Translations under genes and position numbers: made by a program
Origin: Clostridiales bacterium Firm_04
GTDB taxonomy: Bacteria; Bacillota; Clostridia; Oscillospirales; Ruminococcaceae
DNA length: 64,000 nt
Direction of reading: 5' to 3'
Assembly: GCA_001603005.1 (NCBI GenBank)
Contig: LVAJ01000014.1
Location: 124,001-188,000, forward strand
Notes under the pieces: generated by a model
Databases searched by the model: none
Seen by the model: only the letters and a program-made list of their open reading frames with translations
Told to the model about the DNA's origin: nothing
Shown: positions 16,480 through 25,759 of the stretch, one piece after another
How positions within the stretch are numbered: the stretch's first letter is position 1
Layout: each line of letters begins with the position of its first letter

Positions 16480-17064
16480 ATGGAGTACAGAAGTCAGGAA
16501 GTCATGAATCAGATCATGCGCATGGAGTATTTTCTGCCGGAACAGAACGAGCTGACAGCGCTTCTGCGCGCGCGGAAGTTTGCGCCGGTACAGGTCGTGA
16601 CGCAGAAATTCGCCGATTTTGTGACGGGCAGCTTCGAGGAATATCTGCGCTTTCTGCGCGTCAGCAATGTCCGCGCCGTCATGTTCAGCTATGCCTACTA
16701 TTCGGAGAAGGAGCTGAACGATCTGTTTCGCTTAGAGGACGGCGACAAGGCGCTGTTTGTCCGGCGGGAAAACCGCGACCGCTATGAATCCTATGCGGTG
16801 CGCATGCGCAGGGAGCGCACGAAAACCGTTGAGGATTCCGATTACGCCGATTATTTGAAGTACAGTCAGTTTGTGCGCAGCAGCGTCGATCTGACGCATC
16901 CGAAGGAGCTGCGGCTCTATGCGCTGCATCAGGGCAGGATCATTGCATGTCAGCAGGCGGATGCGTGGCTGGAACGGCTTGATCTGCTCAACGGCAGCAG
17001 ACTCCGGCAGTATGCAATGGAGCAGAATCTCGGCGCGGGATGCCTGCCGTTTGTGTTCTGGTAA
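16480..17064 (+). CDS. Hypothetical protein
   Basis: 194 residues, not recognised. Soluble, rich in Arg, Tyr and Glu, no signal peptide. ATG 16480 follows GGAGTGAG at a normal distance and a consensus promoter. The frame is open upstream through the promoter, which argues against a longer product. The next gene has its own promoter at 17066. Confidence 0.7.
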   Translation: MEYRSQEVMNQIMRMEYFLPEQNELTALLRARKFAPVQVVTQKFADFVTGSFEEYLRFLRVSNVRAVMFSYAYYSEKELNDLFRLEDGDKALFVRRENRDRYESYAVRMRRERTKTVEDSDYADYLKYSQFVRSSVDLTHPKELRLYALHQGRIIACQQADAWLERLDLLNGSRLRQYAMEQNLGAGCLPFVFW

Positions 17065-17065
17065 C

Positions 17066-17094
17066 TTGCTTTTTTCCGCGGAATGTGGTATCAT
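17066..17094 (+). promoter_or_regulatory. Promoter for the lipoprotein gene at 17129
   Basis: TTGCTT, 17 bases, TATCAT, beginning two bases after the preceding stop codon. A perfect palindrome CCTGCATATGCAGG follows at 17102-17115. Confidence 0.6.
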
Positions 17095-17128
17095 ACAATT
17101 ACCTGCATATGCAGGAGAAATGAGGTGT

Positions 17129-17722
17129 ATGATGCAGACAAAACGATTTGCGCGGCGATTTGCAGGCGCGCTGCTGTGTGCTGTGCTGCTGACCGGCTGT
17201 GCAGCACAGGATCCGCCGGAGCATGCCGCGGATACACAGACGACTGCCGCAGAAACGACCGTGCTCCGGACGACCGCGCCGCAGACGACTGCCGCGCCGG
17301 AAACTGTAACCGCTGCGGAAACAGAGCCGATGCAGACAGGAATCCTTTCGGCGGCTGCGGACATTGCGCTGACCGATACGGACGGGCAGGGGACACATTA
17401 CCGTTTTTCCTACGGCGATGCAGAATATTCTGCGGTGTATACGCCGGACAACTGGAAGATCATAGATTCGTGGAAAATCACCGTTCAGGCGGATATCACG
17501 CTGATCTGCGAGGCACTTTCCGCGGAGCATCCGATCCACGGCGCGGACATGGTCTCATACCGCGATGCAGAGGATCTCGCCTTTGAGTGGGTGCAGCATA
17601 ATCTTGCCTATCAGCTGCTTGGGGATGATTCGCCGTGGAAGAAAAATGCCGCGGATGTCGATCTGAATCCGGCGGATCAGGGCAAGACGGTCTATGACCT
17701 TTACCGCGACAGGCTGGACTGA
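17129..17722 (+). CDS. Secreted lipoprotein with Thr-rich linker
   Basis: 197 residues. Basic N-terminus, hydrophobic core and lipobox LLTGC (Cys about 24) predict a lipid-anchored surface protein. Residues about 30-75 are a Thr/Ala/Glu/Pro linker with repeated TTA units. The C-terminal globular part (about 80-195) is not recognised; it has YRFSYGDAEYSAVYTPDNWKI-like beta segments. ATG 17129 or 17132 could both serve, with GAGGTG just before. Monocistronic, followed by a terminator. Confidence 0.75.
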   Translation: MMQTKRFARRFAGALLCAVLLTGCAAQDPPEHAADTQTTAAETTVLRTTAPQTTAAPETVTAAETEPMQTGILSAAADIALTDTDGQGTHYRFSYGDAEYSAVYTPDNWKIIDSWKITVQADITLICEALSAEHPIHGADMVSYRDAEDLAFEWVQHNLAYQLLGDDSPWKKNAADVDLNPADQGKTVYDLYRDRLD

Positions 17723-17732
17723 CGCAAACGAA

Positions 17733-17771
17733 AAAAGGAGAAAGCCGGCAGGGTACCGGTTTTCTCCTTTT
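17733..17771. terminator. Bidirectional terminator
   Basis: AAAAGGAGAAAGCCGG / CCGGTTTTCTCCTTTT hairpin between the convergent lipoprotein and GlsB-like genes; both flanks give a T-run in the sense direction. Confidence 0.8.
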
Positions 17772-17794
17772 GCTTTGGCTGTTTTTGCTGTGTG

Positions 17795-18037
17795 TTATTG
17801 TTTCATCTTGCCGACAACGAAAATGACAAGGCATGAGCCGACAACTGCCAGCACGAGTCCGGAAAGCCAGCCGCCGCCGACCTTCAGCAGATTGCCGATC
17901 AGTCCGCCGACGAAGCTGCCGACCACGCCGAGGATCAGATTGACCAGAAAGCCCTGCTTTTCCTTGCCCATGATCTTTCCGGCAAGCGAGCCGACTGCCG
18001 CACCGATGATGATTTCCACGATCAATTTGATAAGCAT
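17795..18037 (-). CDS. GlsB/YeaQ/YmgE-family small membrane protein
   Basis: 80 residues with three hydrophobic Gly-rich helices. The start MLIKLIVEIIIGAAVGSLAG and the GVVGSFVGGLIGNLL segment match the transglycosylase-associated (YmgE/GlsB) family, often stress-induced in Gram-positive bacteria. GGAGGGTGATCGT precedes the ATG. Single gene with promoter at 18092-18120. No biochemical role is established for most members. Confidence 0.85.
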   Translation of the reverse strand: MLIKLIVEIIIGAAVGSLAGKIMGKEKQGFLVNLILGVVGSFVGGLIGNLLKVGGGWLSGLVLAVVGSCLVIFVVGKMKQ

Positions 18038-18091
18038 ACGATCACCCTCCTGAAAATCCGTGAACCGCCGGATATGCGGCTCTGTAATGTT

Positions 18092-18120
18092 ATTATAGCA
18101 TGATTTTGTTAGAATTGCAA
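18092..18120 (-). promoter_or_regulatory. Promoter for the GlsB-like gene
   Basis: TTGCAA (18120-18115), 17 bases with TGC before the -10, TATAAT (18097-18092). Confidence 0.75.
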
Positions 18121-18170
18121 GCCTTTATGCATTTTTTTGCCGCTGTTTTATAAAAATATGCGGGATCATG

Positions 18171-18199
18171 TTGCAAATCACGAAAAAATATGCTATAAT
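18171..18199 (+). promoter_or_regulatory. Promoter for the phosphoribosyltransferase-like gene
   Basis: TTGCAA, 17 bases with extended TGC, TATAAT. Confidence 0.75.
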
Positions 18200-18249
18200 A
18201 AACCCGTAATCATTTGGCGGATATCCGCTGTCAGGAGGTTCATTATATT

Positions 18250-18879
18250 ATGGAAGACAGAATGCAAACGATTGCATCGAAGAAGAATACGCATATTTCG
18301 ATCGGCATTATCCCCGGACATTATGCGACAAACCATTCCCATGTCAACTACTATCTTGACATGACGTCGATCAAGACGAGCCTGAAAATGGCACATGACG
18401 CGGCACATGATCTCGGCAGTGAGCTTGCAAATGTGTATATCGACAGCATTATCTGTCTCGAAGGGACAGAAATGCTCGGCGCATTCCTCGCAGAGTATCT
18501 GTCCGGCAACGGCATCAACCTCGGCAAGGATCTCAACCTGATCACACCGGAGCTGAATGCGGTCAATCAGATGATCTTCCGCGACAATCTGCAAAAGAAG
18601 ATCTGGGGCAAGCGCGTGCTGATCCTCGTCAGCTCCGTTTCCACCGGCAAGACGGTCAACCGTGCGGTGGACTGCCTCCAGTATTACAGCGGCGAAATGG
18701 TCGCGATCGGTGCGATCTTCTCCGCAGTCGATGCGGTCAACGGTGTCGAGGTCAAGGCGCTGTTCCATGATACTGACCTGCCGCACTATGACAACTACGC
18801 ATCCGATGAGTGCCCGCTCTGCAAGCGCGGTATTAAGGTCGATGCGCTGATCAACAGCTTCGGCTATTCCAAGCTCTGA
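18250..18879 (+). CDS. Orotate phosphoribosyltransferase-like protein with altered PRPP loop
   Basis: 209 residues, type I phosphoribosyltransferase fold. The PRPP signature is present as VLILVSSVSTGKTV (123-136), but the two acidic residues that normally contact the ribose hydroxyls are Ser128 and Ser129. The segment ICLEGTEMLGAFLAEYL is an OPRT-like helix. A CPLC pair near the C-terminus (188-191) may bind metal. The loss of the acidic pair argues against a normal transferase; it could be a regulatory or ligand-binding relative. AGGAGG supports ATG 18250. Single gene between promoter and terminator; no pyrimidine genes nearby. Confidence 0.75.
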   Translation: MEDRMQTIASKKNTHISIGIIPGHYATNHSHVNYYLDMTSIKTSLKMAHDAAHDLGSELANVYIDSIICLEGTEMLGAFLAEYLSGNGINLGKDLNLITPELNAVNQMIFRDNLQKKIWGKRVLILVSSVSTGKTVNRAVDCLQYYSGEMVAIGAIFSAVDAVNGVEVKALFHDTDLPHYDNYASDECPLCKRGIKVDALINSFGYSKL

Positions 18880-18897
18880 TCCTGCAATGACAAAGCA

Positions 18898-18940
18898 AAA
18901 CCGGAATCCCGTTCTGACGCGGGGTTCCGGTTTGTTTTTT
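18898..18940. terminator. Bidirectional terminator
   Basis: 14-bp stem AAACCGGAATCCCG / CGGGGTTCCGGTTT, then TTTGTTTTTT. Confidence 0.85.
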
Positions 18941-19235
18941 ATGCATCCTCTGTCAGATCGTCCCATGACACAGAAAAGACGGTTTTGCCCATTGTGGATT
19001 CCACGCCGTCCGGCAGAGAGGTATCGACTTCGACGAACAGCGGCGTTTCCCGCAGCACTGTGCAGCGGATGACGCCGTCACCGGGGATCATCGGATCGGA
19101 TTCCGATGTGAACACCGGCAATTTATCCTCGAAAAAATGCGTCTGCCCCTCAAAATCCGTCAGAAAGCACTCCACCCGTTCGGGATAGGAGTCATTCTGT
19201 GTTACGCGCCGTATTCTGACCTTTAATCCGTACAT
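18939..19235 (-). CDS. Hypothetical small protein
   Basis: 98 residues, soluble, acidic, beta-rich by pattern, not recognised. AAAGGAGGAACATGC before ATG 19235 is a near-perfect ribosome site, and a promoter lies at 19267-19295, so it is very likely expressed. Convergent with the phosphoribosyltransferase-like gene; the stop codon overlaps its terminator T-run. Confidence 0.75.
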   Translation of the reverse strand: MYGLKVRIRRVTQNDSYPERVECFLTDFEGQTHFFEDKLPVFTSESDPMIPGDGVIRCTVLRETPLFVEVDTSLPDGVESTMGKTVFSVSWDDLTEDA

Positions 19236-19266
19236 GCATGTTCCTCCTTTGTACTTTGCTGTTCAC

Positions 19267-19295
19267 AGTATAGCACATTTTTGCGGAGAAATCAA
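19267..19295 (-). promoter_or_regulatory. Promoter for the hypothetical gene at 19235
   Basis: TTGATT (19295-19290), 17 bases, TATACT (19272-19267). Confidence 0.65.
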
Positions 19296-19305
19296 GTGTG
19301 CATGT

Positions 19306-22300
19306 TTATTCTGAATCCGTAACCGGAGCGGGCGGTTCGATCCGCTGCAGGATCGCCTGCACATCCATCATGTTGATGATGCCGTCCTGATTGCAGTCCG
19401 CAGCCTTCTGCTCGAATGCATTCAGCTCGACGCCTGCGCGCTCCGAGAGCCAGCACTGCAGGATATATGCATCCTGATAGGAGAGCTGTTCGTCGCCGGA
19501 AACATCGCCTTCAACTGTGGTTTCGCTGTCCGTCCGGATCACAAAATAGCCGAGGCGTTCGCATTCCGCATGCAGCAGATCCTGACTTTCTGTCAGAATG
19601 ATGAGCGAATCGGCATACGGTGCCAGCAGAACCGGATCCGGCATTTTGACAGGATAATTCCAGTCATCAAGATTGATCTTTTCGGGAAGCCGTAAAATAT
19701 TGTCTTCCGGATGCAGCTCTGTGATGACTGCCTGATTGCCGCGGATTCTGTATTTGAAGCCGTCTGCTTCATATTCCTGCAGCGATTCCGTTTTCGTGAT
19801 GCACAGTTTGCTGAGGTTCGTGTAGTCATGGATCGGATAATTGCGGATGAAGTTTCCGATGACAACGATCCGGATCTCCTGACCGTTTTTCAATTCGAGA
19901 TCTGCTTCTCCGGTATCCACAAGGATCGGCTCTGCTTCATCTGTATAGATCAGTATGGTCACATCCTTCTTATCGGGCTCCGGTGCAGTGAGATGATAGA
20001 TTCCGTCAGATTGCGCTGTGAACCGTAAGACCGCCGCTTCTCCGGGCAGAACCCCTTCCGGTATTTTCATATCTTGATCCGCGATCAGTTCTGTGTCCTG
20101 AATATCCATGCTTTCTTCGTCGAGATCCGGAAAATATGTCGGATCCGGTGAATAGAACACAAAGGTTTTCATAATATCGCCGACATATTTGCCGCTGCCC
20201 TGAATGTATGCAACGCCGAGACCGAGATGCTTCGGCGAATCCAGTGCGAGAATGCGGTAATCCGTATCCTGCACGAGTGCGGTGTCCCCGTCTTTGATTG
20301 TCACTTCGGGGGCTTTGCCGAGCTGATTCAGCTTCGGAATCTGAATATCGCAGTCATCCAGCAGCCTGAAATCGGACAGCAGCTCGAATGTGACCGGATT
20401 TGATTCCTCTGCATATTCATTTGAGACAGAGACCAGATAGGGCTTGCCCGCTTCGACATGCAGCGTCTGATACTGGTAGCCTGCGCCGCTGCAGCCGTCC
20501 ACATATGTACCGTCGGCAGTCTGCACGTTCAGCACACTGTTCGGCAGGCTCGTTTTGACCAGACAGTAATCCGTCTGATCCGGCACCCAGCTGAATACAG
20601 TTGCATGTCCGGCTTCCGGCTGAACCGTGTGCGTACCGACTGTCAGTGCGGTCTTGTCCGCTTCCGGTTTCGGCAGCACGCGGAAGGATGTCAGCACCTC
20701 GTCGAAATAAGCGCCGCAGCCGACGATCTTCAGACGGTAGATGCCGGCAGCCTTCGGTGCATCCTGATACTGCACTCTGTAATCTACGCCTTCTTCGAGC
20801 AGCTCGCCGCTGCATGTGACACGGTATTTCGGCACGATCTCCGCACCGGTCTCAATCGCATCCTCTGCAATGATCTCAGCATTCATGATCGAGCTCTGTT
20901 TTTCGACGAGCTGGAAGACCAGCGGCGTTTTGAATGCAGATGTGTTGTCCGCTGTCAGCAGTGTCAACTGACTGAACCCGCTCTCCAGATCTGCGAAGGA
21001 AGTCTCCGAGACCGGATAGCCGATCGGATAGTTGTACGAGCGGATGATACCAGTGATCTGCACGTTTTTGTTCAGCGCTTTCAGGCTGACTCTGCATTTA
21101 TGATCGGAATAGATGATGAATTTTCCGTTTCCCATTGCTTCGTCGAAATCCGCAATGGAACCGGGCGTCAGAACACGTTCCGTGTCAGTGCCCGTTGAAT
21201 CCGAAATATGATAGCCTGTCTGCGGTGCAGGCGTTTTCGGTTCATCCGTATGGATATCCGTGCCGACCGAAACGGTGACATCAGCGCTTGCTTTCAGCGC
21301 GCCGTCCTTCATGAGCTTTGCGCGGTATACATGCAGACCGGTTTCGGTCGGATGCTCCACGAGCACGCATTTGCTGAGATCGTACATTTTCGGGAGAATG
21401 GTGACCTTATCATCGCCGAATGCGATCTCTTTGCCGTCAACGACCTCACACCAGCTGATCTCGGTATCGGGATCCTGAATATAGGTCGCCTGCAGCAGGA
21501 GTGCCTGATTCTTTATGACACCGCGGGTGGTGTTTTCGATGGTCAGCGATTCCGGCGTATAGAACGGAATGCGGTATTCCGCTGCAAAGGATTCCGCGGC
21601 AGAATCAGCCGGTCCGATGAGATACTTCACGTTCTCGCTGTTGAGGATCTCCAGCGATTTCAGTTTTTCCGATACACGCAGACCGTTGAGCTCGGTGCTG
21701 ATGATCTTGACGGCTTCCGCATTCGGCAGCCAGATCAGATTTTCCGGACCGCCGAAGCAGTCCTCGAGGACTTCCGTGAGCTTGGGGAAGATCAGCGTTT
21801 CGCCTGTTGTGCCGAAGATCGAATCCGGTGAAATCTTTGTCAGAGAATCGAAGGAGACCGGCTCCGGAATATTGGAATAATAGAGTCCTGCGCCGCTCAT
21901 TTCCTCAATTTTGTCAAACGAAATCTGAATATCCATTTTGTCGTCTGCATCCGGATCGTTTGTCCAGCTTTCCAGCATCGGCAGTGCATGCAGCCCGATC
22001 TTCCTGAGCCCGTTTGCATGGAACTTCCGGACCTGCTGGCAGTAGCCGAACGCGTAATCCGGCAGTTCCGTTATGGTATCCGGAAGATAGACTTCCCGCA
22101 CAAAGGCGTCCGCAAACGCGGATTCACCGATCGACTGCAGGGAATCCAGATGAACCGTTTCCGGATAGCTGGCATTTTCAAAGGCATGGCTGCCGATCTT
22201 CGTGACCTTTTCCCAGTTGATGCTGTCCTGAATATCGCCTTCAAATCCTTTGAACAGATTATCCGGTATTTCCGTGAAGGAATCATCGAATTTCAGGTCG

Positions 22301-24456
22301 GGAAAACGGTGGCAGTATGCGAACGCACCGCTGCCGGCTTCTTTCAGCGGCTGGAACGATACGGAATACAGCTCGCTGCAATTCATGAAGGTCTGCCTGC
22401 CGACCGTGTTGACGCCGTCCCCGACGATAAATTGCAGAAGACTGTCCTTGAATGCGCGGTCGCCGATTTTTGTGATGGATTCCGGCAGGCGGAGCGTGAT
22501 AATATCCGTTCTGAAAAACGCTTCATCGGCAATTTCCGTGACCGGTTCCGGCGGCGGGTTTTTCAGCATATTGACGTCTGTTTTGACGCCTCTGTAGCCT
22601 TTCAGCACACCGTTCTCGATGATGTACGGATCTGCAACGTCGTCGTCACCGATCTGGAAGCGCAGCCGGCAGACAGGCGAAAGGCTGCCGTTTTTGCAGG
22701 CAATTGCCTGAACCACGGTGCTCTTTTCGATGAGAACCGGCTTTTCGCCGAGAAGTGTGCCGTTTTCCGGCGACGGTACTGTGTTATCGGTCGTATAGTA
22801 GATCTTTGCGTCATCCGCTTCGCAGCTGAAAGTGACGGTGACCGGCTCATCAAAATCATAACGCAGCCGTGAGGTCGTTATGTCGTTGACGCGGAATGTC
22901 AGCGCGGGCAGCTTTTCCGCAGCATCATGCACCTCGAAAATGTGATCCAGATTGATCAGACCGTTGCCGTACAATTCCTCCGCGGAGATTATAACGTTTT
23001 CCGGCTGCGGGAGCCGGATCGCATTGTTTTTCAGCAGATCGTAGATCTCCTGATTGGTGAGCTCCGGCTGATAGCAGAGCAGATCCGCACAGGCTGCCGT
23101 TGCAAACGGTGCAGCCATGCTTGTGCCGGACAAATCCTGAACCGCATTTTTGTTGCCGATAAAGGCACTGCTGATCATATCTCCGGGCGCTGTAAAATCA
23201 ACTGTACTGCCGAAATTGGAGAATGCTGCGATCTGATACCATGCGCTGACCGGGTAACCCTCGTTCTTATTCGCTTCAAGCAGAGACAGCGCCGAAACCG
23301 TGATGACTTCATCGTAGCAGGCAGGCGCATAGTACTTTGAAAACTCGCTGTCGTTGCCCGCCGCGACACAGCAGGTGATCTCGTCTTCGAGTGCTGTGTG
23401 CAGTGCTTCTTTGAGCAGCGGTCCCTCGCCGTCGCCGCCGAGGCTCATGTTGATGACGTCAGCCTTCTGCTCGACCGCATACAGAATGCCGCAGTATACG
23501 CTCATATCCGAGCCGTAGCCCTCATCGGAGAGCACCTTGACCGGAAGGATCTTGACGGAATCCGGTGTGTTCTGGCAGATGATGCCGGCGCAGTGCGTGC
23601 CGTGTCCCTGACCGTCGTTTGTCGAGGAAACGCTGCCCGGAGCGAGGTCAATGCCGCCCGCAGCGATTCTGCCGGTGAACCATTCATGTTCTGCGTAGAT
23701 GCCGGTGTCGAGCAGTGCGACCTTGATCTCCGGCAGCTCCGGCTTCACGCTGTCGAGCCAGCTGAGATAGCTTTCTGTTCCGATTGCTTCATAGCCCCAT
23801 GATTTGACCTGCGTTGTGCGGTCGTATTCTGCCGGCGGTTCTTCTGATACCGGTTCGGGATCCGCCTGATAATAGAGCCGGTCGGGCTGCACGAATGCGA
23901 TGCGGCTGTCATTCTGAAATGCGAGATAAGCAGAATATGCCTGCGCTGCGGTTTCATACTGAATGACATGCAGCCCGCGGAATCCCTCTGCCGCGATGCT
24001 GCCGCCGTGCAGATCCACTGCATGGTCACTGCGGACGATCAGTCTTGCTGTCTGGAAAGGGGAGCGGATGACCAGATCGCCGTCCCCGTTTTCGGTGATC
24101 TCGCATCCCATTGTCTTGACCGCCTGATCCGCGTTCAGCCCCGTATCCTGCTGAACGGATCCTCCGGACATTGCATCCGGAAACGTCAGTCTGCCGTCCG
24201 TGATCCGGAATCCCGCATATTCCGTGCCGACGGGTTTGCCGTCCCGATAGAGCATCCCTTTTTCCGCATCAAAGCGCAGTTCCTGAAAAGGCTCTGCGGT
24301 CGGCGCGGCAGATGTCCGGAGCGCATCAGAAAATTCCAGTGCTGTCCGGATATTTCCGGTTGCATGAATGACTTCGGACGGCATGATCCTGCCGTATGAA
24401 GCGGCAAAAACCAATGCTGTTGTGAATAAGGAAAACTGCTTTTTGAATTGCTGCAT
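19306..24456 (-). CDS. Giant secreted subtilisin (S8) with BspA-like LRRs and dockerin
   Basis: 1716 residues. The signal peptide (about 1-32) is followed by a prodomain, then an S8 protease with Asp250 (VALLDTGI), His285 (GQGHGTHCAG), oxyanion Asn (AAGND) and Ser446 (LSGTSMAAP). A chitobiase-type beta domain, a BspA-like leucine-rich repeat region (about 620-960, units like ITKIGDRAFKDS), several beta-sandwich modules and a C-terminal dockerin (about 1650-1710, loops GDVSGDEQLS and DCNQDGIINMMD) follow. A protease attached to the cellulosome is implied. CACAGGAGGTG fixes ATG 24456. It follows pta across a terminator; no separate promoter was recognised. Confidence 0.88.
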   Translation of the reverse strand: MQQFKKQFSLFTTALVFAASYGRIMPSEVIHATGNIRTALEFSDALRTSAAPTAEPFQELRFDAEKGMLYRDGKPVGTEYAGFRITDGRLTFPDAMSGGSVQQDTGLNADQAVKTMGCEITENGDGDLVIRSPFQTARLIVRSDHAVDLHGGSIAAEGFRGLHVIQYETAAQAYSAYLAFQNDSRIAFVQPDRLYYQADPEPVSEEPPAEYDRTTQVKSWGYEAIGTESYLSWLDSVKPELPEIKVALLDTGIYAEHEWFTGRIAAGGIDLAPGSVSSTNDGQGHGTHCAGIICQNTPDSVKILPVKVLSDEGYGSDMSVYCGILYAVEQKADVINMSLGGDGEGPLLKEALHTALEDEITCCVAAGNDSEFSKYYAPACYDEVITVSALSLLEANKNEGYPVSAWYQIAAFSNFGSTVDFTAPGDMISSAFIGNKNAVQDLSGTSMAAPFATAACADLLCYQPELTNQEIYDLLKNNAIRLPQPENVIISAEELYGNGLINLDHIFEVHDAAEKLPALTFRVNDITTSRLRYDFDEPVTVTFSCEADDAKIYYTTDNTVPSPENGTLLGEKPVLIEKSTVVQAIACKNGSLSPVCRLRFQIGDDDVADPYIIENGVLKGYRGVKTDVNMLKNPPPEPVTEIADEAFFRTDIITLRLPESITKIGDRAFKDSLLQFIVGDGVNTVGRQTFMNCSELYSVSFQPLKEAGSGAFAYCHRFPDLKFDDSFTEIPDNLFKGFEGDIQDSINWEKVTKIGSHAFENASYPETVHLDSLQSIGESAFADAFVREVYLPDTITELPDYAFGYCQQVRKFHANGLRKIGLHALPMLESWTNDPDADDKMDIQISFDKIEEMSGAGLYYSNIPEPVSFDSLTKISPDSIFGTTGETLIFPKLTEVLEDCFGGPENLIWLPNAEAVKIISTELNGLRVSEKLKSLEILNSENVKYLIGPADSAAESFAAEYRIPFYTPESLTIENTTRGVIKNQALLLQATYIQDPDTEISWCEVVDGKEIAFGDDKVTILPKMYDLSKCVLVEHPTETGLHVYRAKLMKDGALKASADVTVSVGTDIHTDEPKTPAPQTGYHISDSTGTDTERVLTPGSIADFDEAMGNGKFIIYSDHKCRVSLKALNKNVQITGIIRSYNYPIGYPVSETSFADLESGFSQLTLLTADNTSAFKTPLVFQLVEKQSSIMNAEIIAEDAIETGAEIVPKYRVTCSGELLEEGVDYRVQYQDAPKAAGIYRLKIVGCGAYFDEVLTSFRVLPKPEADKTALTVGTHTVQPEAGHATVFSWVPDQTDYCLVKTSLPNSVLNVQTADGTYVDGCSGAGYQYQTLHVEAGKPYLVSVSNEYAEESNPVTFELLSDFRLLDDCDIQIPKLNQLGKAPEVTIKDGDTALVQDTDYRILALDSPKHLGLGVAYIQGSGKYVGDIMKTFVFYSPDPTYFPDLDEESMDIQDTELIADQDMKIPEGVLPGEAAVLRFTAQSDGIYHLTAPEPDKKDVTILIYTDEAEPILVDTGEADLELKNGQEIRIVVIGNFIRNYPIHDYTNLSKLCITKTESLQEYEADGFKYRIRGNQAVITELHPEDNILRLPEKINLDDWNYPVKMPDPVLLAPYADSLIILTESQDLLHAECERLGYFVIRTDSETTVEGDVSGDEQLSYQDAYILQCWLSERAGVELNAFEQKAADCNQDGIINMMDVQAILQRIEPPAPVTDSE

Positions 24457-24519
24457 GTAATGCACCTCCTGTGGATGACGCTGTCCGCATGGGATCCCCG
24501 AATCCGGCGGAGCATCTGT

Positions 24520-24559
24520 AAAAAAATGCAGCCCGAGTTTGATCAGTAACACGGGCTGC
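24520..24559. terminator. Terminator after pta
   Basis: 8-bp GC stem GCAGCCCG / CGGGCTGC with 16-base loop; T-runs on both strands. On the minus strand it separates pta from the S8 protease gene. Confidence 0.75.
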
Positions 24560-24582
24560 TTTTTTACGGAATGTATTGGAAC

Positions 24583-25599
24583 TTATGCCATACCGGCGGT
24601 AATGATTGCCATTTTGTAGACTTCGTCTGCGTTGCAGCCGCGGGAGAGATCGTTGATCGGTGCGTTGAGTCCCTGCAGGATCGGGCCGTAAGCTTCAAAT
24701 CCGCCGAGACGCTGTGCGATCTTGTAGCCGATGTTGCCGGCTTCGATCAGCGGGAAGATGAAGGTGTTTGCCTGACCTGCGACCTTGGAATCCGGGCACT
24801 TGGTCTTTGCAACTTCCGGAGAAACTGCTGCATCGAACTGAAATTCGCCGTCGATAACGAGCTCCGGATCAATCTTTCTTGCTTCGATAACTGCATCGTG
24901 GCTCAGCTGAACAGTAGCGCCCTTGCCGGAGCCGTAGGTCGAGAAGCTCAGGACTGCGACCTTCGGATCAATGCCGAAGAATGCAGCGGTTCTTGCGGTC
25001 TCGACAGCGACCTCTGCGAGCTGCTGTGCAGCGGTGAGAACAACATTGCCCTCTTTGTCGGTTCTGTCGGAATAGCTGATGTTGATCGCGCAGTCGCCCA
25101 TTGCGATCTTCTCCTCTGCGCCGTCCTTTTCACGGAACAGGATGAACGAGGAGCTGACGAGGTTGGAGCCCTTCTTGGTCTTGATGATCTGCAGTGCCGG
25201 TCTGACGGTATCAGCAGTCGAATAGGTTGCGCCGCCGAGCAGTGCGTCAGCCTTGCCCGCCTTCACGAGCATGGTGCCGAAGTAATTGGACTTCTGGAGC
25301 GCAGTGCGGCACTCCTCCTCGGACATCTTGCCCTTGCGCAGCTCGACCATCTGTGCAACGAGTGCATCCATTTCCGGATAGGTCAGCGGATCGAGAACAG
25401 TTGCCTTTGCAACATCAAAGCCGCCCTGCTTTGCAGCTGCCGCGACTTCATCGGCATTGCCGCAGAGGATGACGCCCATGAGGTCTTCCTTCAGCAGTCT
25501 GTCTGCTGCGGAGAGGATTCTTGCGTCAGTGCCTTCGGTGAAAACGATCGTTTTTTTGCTTGCCTTGAGGTTGGCAAGCAGCTTGTCAAACATGCCCAT
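24583..25599 (-). CDS. pta: Phosphate acetyltransferase
   Basis: 338 residues, standard length. It interconverts acetyl-CoA and acetyl phosphate in acetate fermentation. The family features TEGTDARILSAADRL, LLGGATYSTADTVRPALQ and the C-terminal ANTFIFPLIEAGNIGYKIAQ and NAPINDLSRG blocks are present. GGAGG seven bases before ATG. No acetate kinase gene is adjacent, which differs from the common ackA-pta pairing. Strong promoter at 25659-25687 with a leader palindrome. Confidence 0.95.
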   Translation of the reverse strand: MGMFDKLLANLKASKKTIVFTEGTDARILSAADRLLKEDLMGVILCGNADEVAAAAKQGGFDVAKATVLDPLTYPEMDALVAQMVELRKGKMSEEECRTALQKSNYFGTMLVKAGKADALLGGATYSTADTVRPALQIIKTKKGSNLVSSSFILFREKDGAEEKIAMGDCAINISYSDRTDKEGNVVLTAAQQLAEVAVETARTAAFFGIDPKVAVLSFSTYGSGKGATVQLSHDAVIEARKIDPELVIDGEFQFDAAVSPEVAKTKCPDSKVAGQANTFIFPLIEAGNIGYKIAQRLGGFEAYGPILQGLNAPINDLSRGCNADEVYKMAIITAGMA

Positions 25600-25658
25600 A
25601 ATTAGCCTCCAGTTTTTTTGATACAGTTTCGTACAGTGTACGGGAAACGTCCTGTTCC

Positions 25659-25687
25659 ATTATATCACATTTCCGCTTTAATTGCAA
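25659..25687 (-). promoter_or_regulatory. Promoter for pta
   Basis: TTGCAA (25687-25682), 17 bases, TATAAT (25664-25659). The leader has an inverted repeat GTTTC...GAAAC at 25626-25648. Confidence 0.75.
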
Positions 25688-25759
25688 GTCATTTCCGCGG
25701 ATTGCAGCAATTTCACAGGATTATCATGTGAAAAACGAGCCGCCGCCGCGTTGATATGA

